A DNA stretch of 7,078 nt, taken from positions 1 through 7,078 of the forward strand of contig JAZDMW010000019.1 of NCBI GenBank assembly GCA_043800545.1, in the 5' to 3' direction. A model generated the notes under the pieces. It did not search any database and was not told where the DNA came from. It saw nothing but the letters and a program-made list of their open reading frames with translations. Source of the DNA: 1-14-0-20-39-34 sp043800545 (GTDB lineage: Bacteria > Patescibacteriota > Patescibacteriia > Magasanikbacterales > UBA922). Of the stretch, positions 5,773-7,078 are shown piece by piece; position 1 is the first letter of the stretch, and each line of letters begins with the position of its first letter. The position numbers and the translations under genes were made by a program.

Positions 5773-6975
5773 TTATTCTTCAGTTTCGTCAGCTTTCTCT
5801 TCAACTGTTTCTACAGATTCAACTTCTTCTTTCTTTTCATTTTCAACAACATCAATCTTCCAACCAGTGAGGTCAGAAGCAAGGCGAACATTCTGTCCAC
5901 CACGACCAATAGCTAATGAAAATTGGTCAGCAGGAACGCGTACAATCGCTTCCTTTGTGTCTTCTTTTAATTCAACACTTTCTATCTTTGCAGGAGAAAG
6001 AGCTTCCTTAATATATTCTTTTGGATTTTCTTTATATTGAATCACATCAACTTTCTCTCCACCAAGTTCTTCAATAATAGTCGTTATACGACTTCCACGT
6101 TGTCCAATACAAGCTCCGATTGGATCAATAGACTCATCTTCAGTAGAAACAGCAACCTTCACACGTGAACCTGGATCACGAGCAATTCCTTTTATTTCTA
6201 CTTCACCAGATTCAATTTCTGGAATTTCTTGTTCCATTACTGAAGAAATCATTCTTGTCGTCGCACGAGAAAGAATAATTTGCGGACCACGAACACTTTC
6301 TTCTACACCAAGAACAAAAAATCTCATACGTGCCCCTGGTTTATAAAATTCACCACGAATTTGCTCCTTTGGTGGAACAATACCATTAATTTTTCCAAGA
6401 TCAATAATAACCACACCACTGCGATCTTTCTTTTGCACTGTTCCTTGAACAATAGTTCCTTCTTGTTCCTTGAAATCTTCAAGAACAGCACCTCTTTCTG
6501 CTTCACGAAGTTTTTGTATAATAACTTGTTTTGCAGTTTGTGCAGCCATGCGTCCAAATTCTCCAGGCACTGGTTGTTCTAACTCTAAAGTATCTCCAAC
6601 TTTTGCTGTTTTTTTAAATGTCTTTGCTTCTGTAAGCATCATTTCTGTTTTTGGATTAAACTTTGTTAAATCCTCAACATCCTCCTCAGTGAGTTCTCTT
6701 CCCTGATCAAGAGCATTTTCTCGTCTTCGTGTCATTTCTTCTTGGTCATGAAGAAGTTTTTCTTCAGCAATATCTTCTACCACTTCTTTTATATCCCAAA
6801 CTTTCATGTCTCCTGTTTCCACATCATATTCTACCTTCAAGTTCTGTTGACGGTTTCCAAAGTCTTTTCTGTATGCTGCTCCAAGAGCTGTTTGAAGCGC
6901 ATCAAGCACCTCTTCGTAATCTAGACCCTTTTCATGACAAATTGCCTCAATTGCTTTCTTTATTTCTGATGACAT
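5773..6975 (-). CDS. nusA: Transcription termination/antitermination factor NusA
   Basis: NusA binds RNA polymerase near the RNA exit channel and controls pausing, intrinsic termination and antitermination. The 400-aa product shows an N-terminal RNAP-binding domain (about 1-135), an S1 domain (about 171-238, from EGTIVQGTV to IILSR), KH1 with the GQRG loop at 291-294, and KH2 with SLAIGRGGQNVRLASDLTGW at about 353-372. It then ends in a short Glu-rich tail (378-400). The acidic repeat domains AR1/AR2 of E. coli NusA (495 aa) are missing, as in many other bacteria. The N-terminal domain contains an extra charged stretch at about 72-112 (EEMTRRRENALDQGRELTEEDVED region) compared with the E. coli protein as I remember it. 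The ATG at 6975 is supported by the family start MSSEIKKAIEAI. It lies about 58 nt after a strong promoter, with a terminator-like hairpin between. It is not followed by infB, its usual partner. Confidence 0.97.
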   Translation of the reverse strand: MSSEIKKAIEAICHEKGLDYEEVLDALQTALGAAYRKDFGNRQQNLKVEYDVETGDMKVWDIKEVVEDIAEEKLLHDQEEMTRRRENALDQGRELTEEDVEDLTKFNPKTEMMLTEAKTFKKTAKVGDTLELEQPVPGEFGRMAAQTAKQVIIQKLREAERGAVLEDFKEQEGTIVQGTVQKKDRSGVVIIDLGKINGIVPPKEQIRGEFYKPGARMRFFVLGVEESVRGPQIILSRATTRMISSVMEQEIPEIESGEVEIKGIARDPGSRVKVAVSTEDESIDPIGACIGQRGSRITTIIEELGGEKVDVIQYKENPKEYIKEALSPAKIESVELKEDTKEAIVRVPADQFSLAIGRGGQNVRLASDLTGWKIDVVENEKKEEVESVETVEEKADETEE

Positions 6976-7000
6976 ATATTTAAATAAATTATTTTCTTAC

Positions 7001-7030
7001 AAAAAAAGGAGCATTTCACTATGCTACCTT
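7001..7030 (-). terminator. Terminator-like hairpin in the nusA leader (candidate attenuator)
   Basis: As minus-strand RNA, AAGG-U-AGCAU (7030..7021) pairs with AUGCUCCUU (7014..7006) through 9 bp with one bulged U and a 6-nt loop. A run of seven U residues follows (7007..7001), two of which take part in the stem. It lies between the predicted transcription start (about 7033) and the nusA ATG at 6975. On the plus strand there is no U-run, so it is oriented to act on nusA transcription. It could be an attenuator, or a 5' hairpin that protects the mRNA. Confidence 0.65.
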
Positions 7031-7039
7031 ACTAAAGCA

Positions 7040-7068
7040 AGTATAACACAAGAAAACAACCCTGTCAA
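7040..7068 (-). promoter_or_regulatory. Strong sigma-70-type promoter of the nusA operon
   Basis: The minus strand has a perfect -35 TTGACA (7063..7068), a 17-nt spacer and a -10 TATACT (7040..7045, 5/6), with an upstream TG that makes it an extended -10 (TGTTATACT). This is the best promoter match in the window. Transcription should start near 7033, giving a leader of about 58 nt before the nusA ATG. Confidence 0.88.
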
Positions 7069-7078
7069 TACATATCCA

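Noticed and set aside
1..7078. CRISPR arrays, insertion sequences, tRNA or rRNA genes
   Set aside because: No regularly spaced repeats, transposase-like frames or RNA gene signatures were seen on either strand.

Overview
The window looks like a low-GC chromosome segment of a Patescibacteria (CPR) bacterium. I infer this from protein style, not from a database match: a 245-aa YidC with no large extracytoplasmic domain, a 400-aa NusA with no C-terminal repeat domains, and a nucleotidyltransferase-fold protein of a type I associate with CPR genomes, next to an O-antigen-ligase-like membrane protein. Stop codons are TAA, TAG and one TGA (end of the 3682..4617 gene), so the standard code fits and the TGA=Gly code of Gracilibacteria/Absconditabacteria is not needed.

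All genes lie on the minus strand, so transcription runs from high to low coordinates. Read in that direction there are four units. (1) A strong promoter at 7040..7068, a hairpin with a U-run in the leader, then nusA, yidC and a PRC-barrel gene, closed by a hairpin at 4657..4683. (2) A nucleotidyltransferase-like gene overlapping an O-antigen-ligase (Wzy_C)-like gene, followed by a GC-rich 98-nt long-stem structure ending in U6 (2271..2374). (3) A promoter, a CIRCE-type HrcA operator (2177..2203), groES and groEL, closed by a 13-bp palindromic terminator (172..202). (4) An extended -10 promoter and the first 31 codons of a membrane-anchored protein cut by the left edge.

Units 1 and 3 are core housekeeping: transcription elongation/termination (NusA), membrane protein insertion (YidC) and heat-shock-controlled folding (GroES/GroEL). 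Unit 2 is probably an envelope-glycan or surface-related pair.

The best leads are a CIRCE element with matched substitutions in both arms; an intrinsic-terminator-like hairpin between the nusA promoter and nusA, suggesting autogenous attenuation; an unidentified GC-rich structured element upstream of the groES promoter whose wobble pairs point to a minus-strand RNA; and a start-site pattern in which no gene has a well-placed Shine-Dalgarno sequence while all eight chosen starts have T at -1. No mobile element, CRISPR array, tRNA or rRNA was seen.
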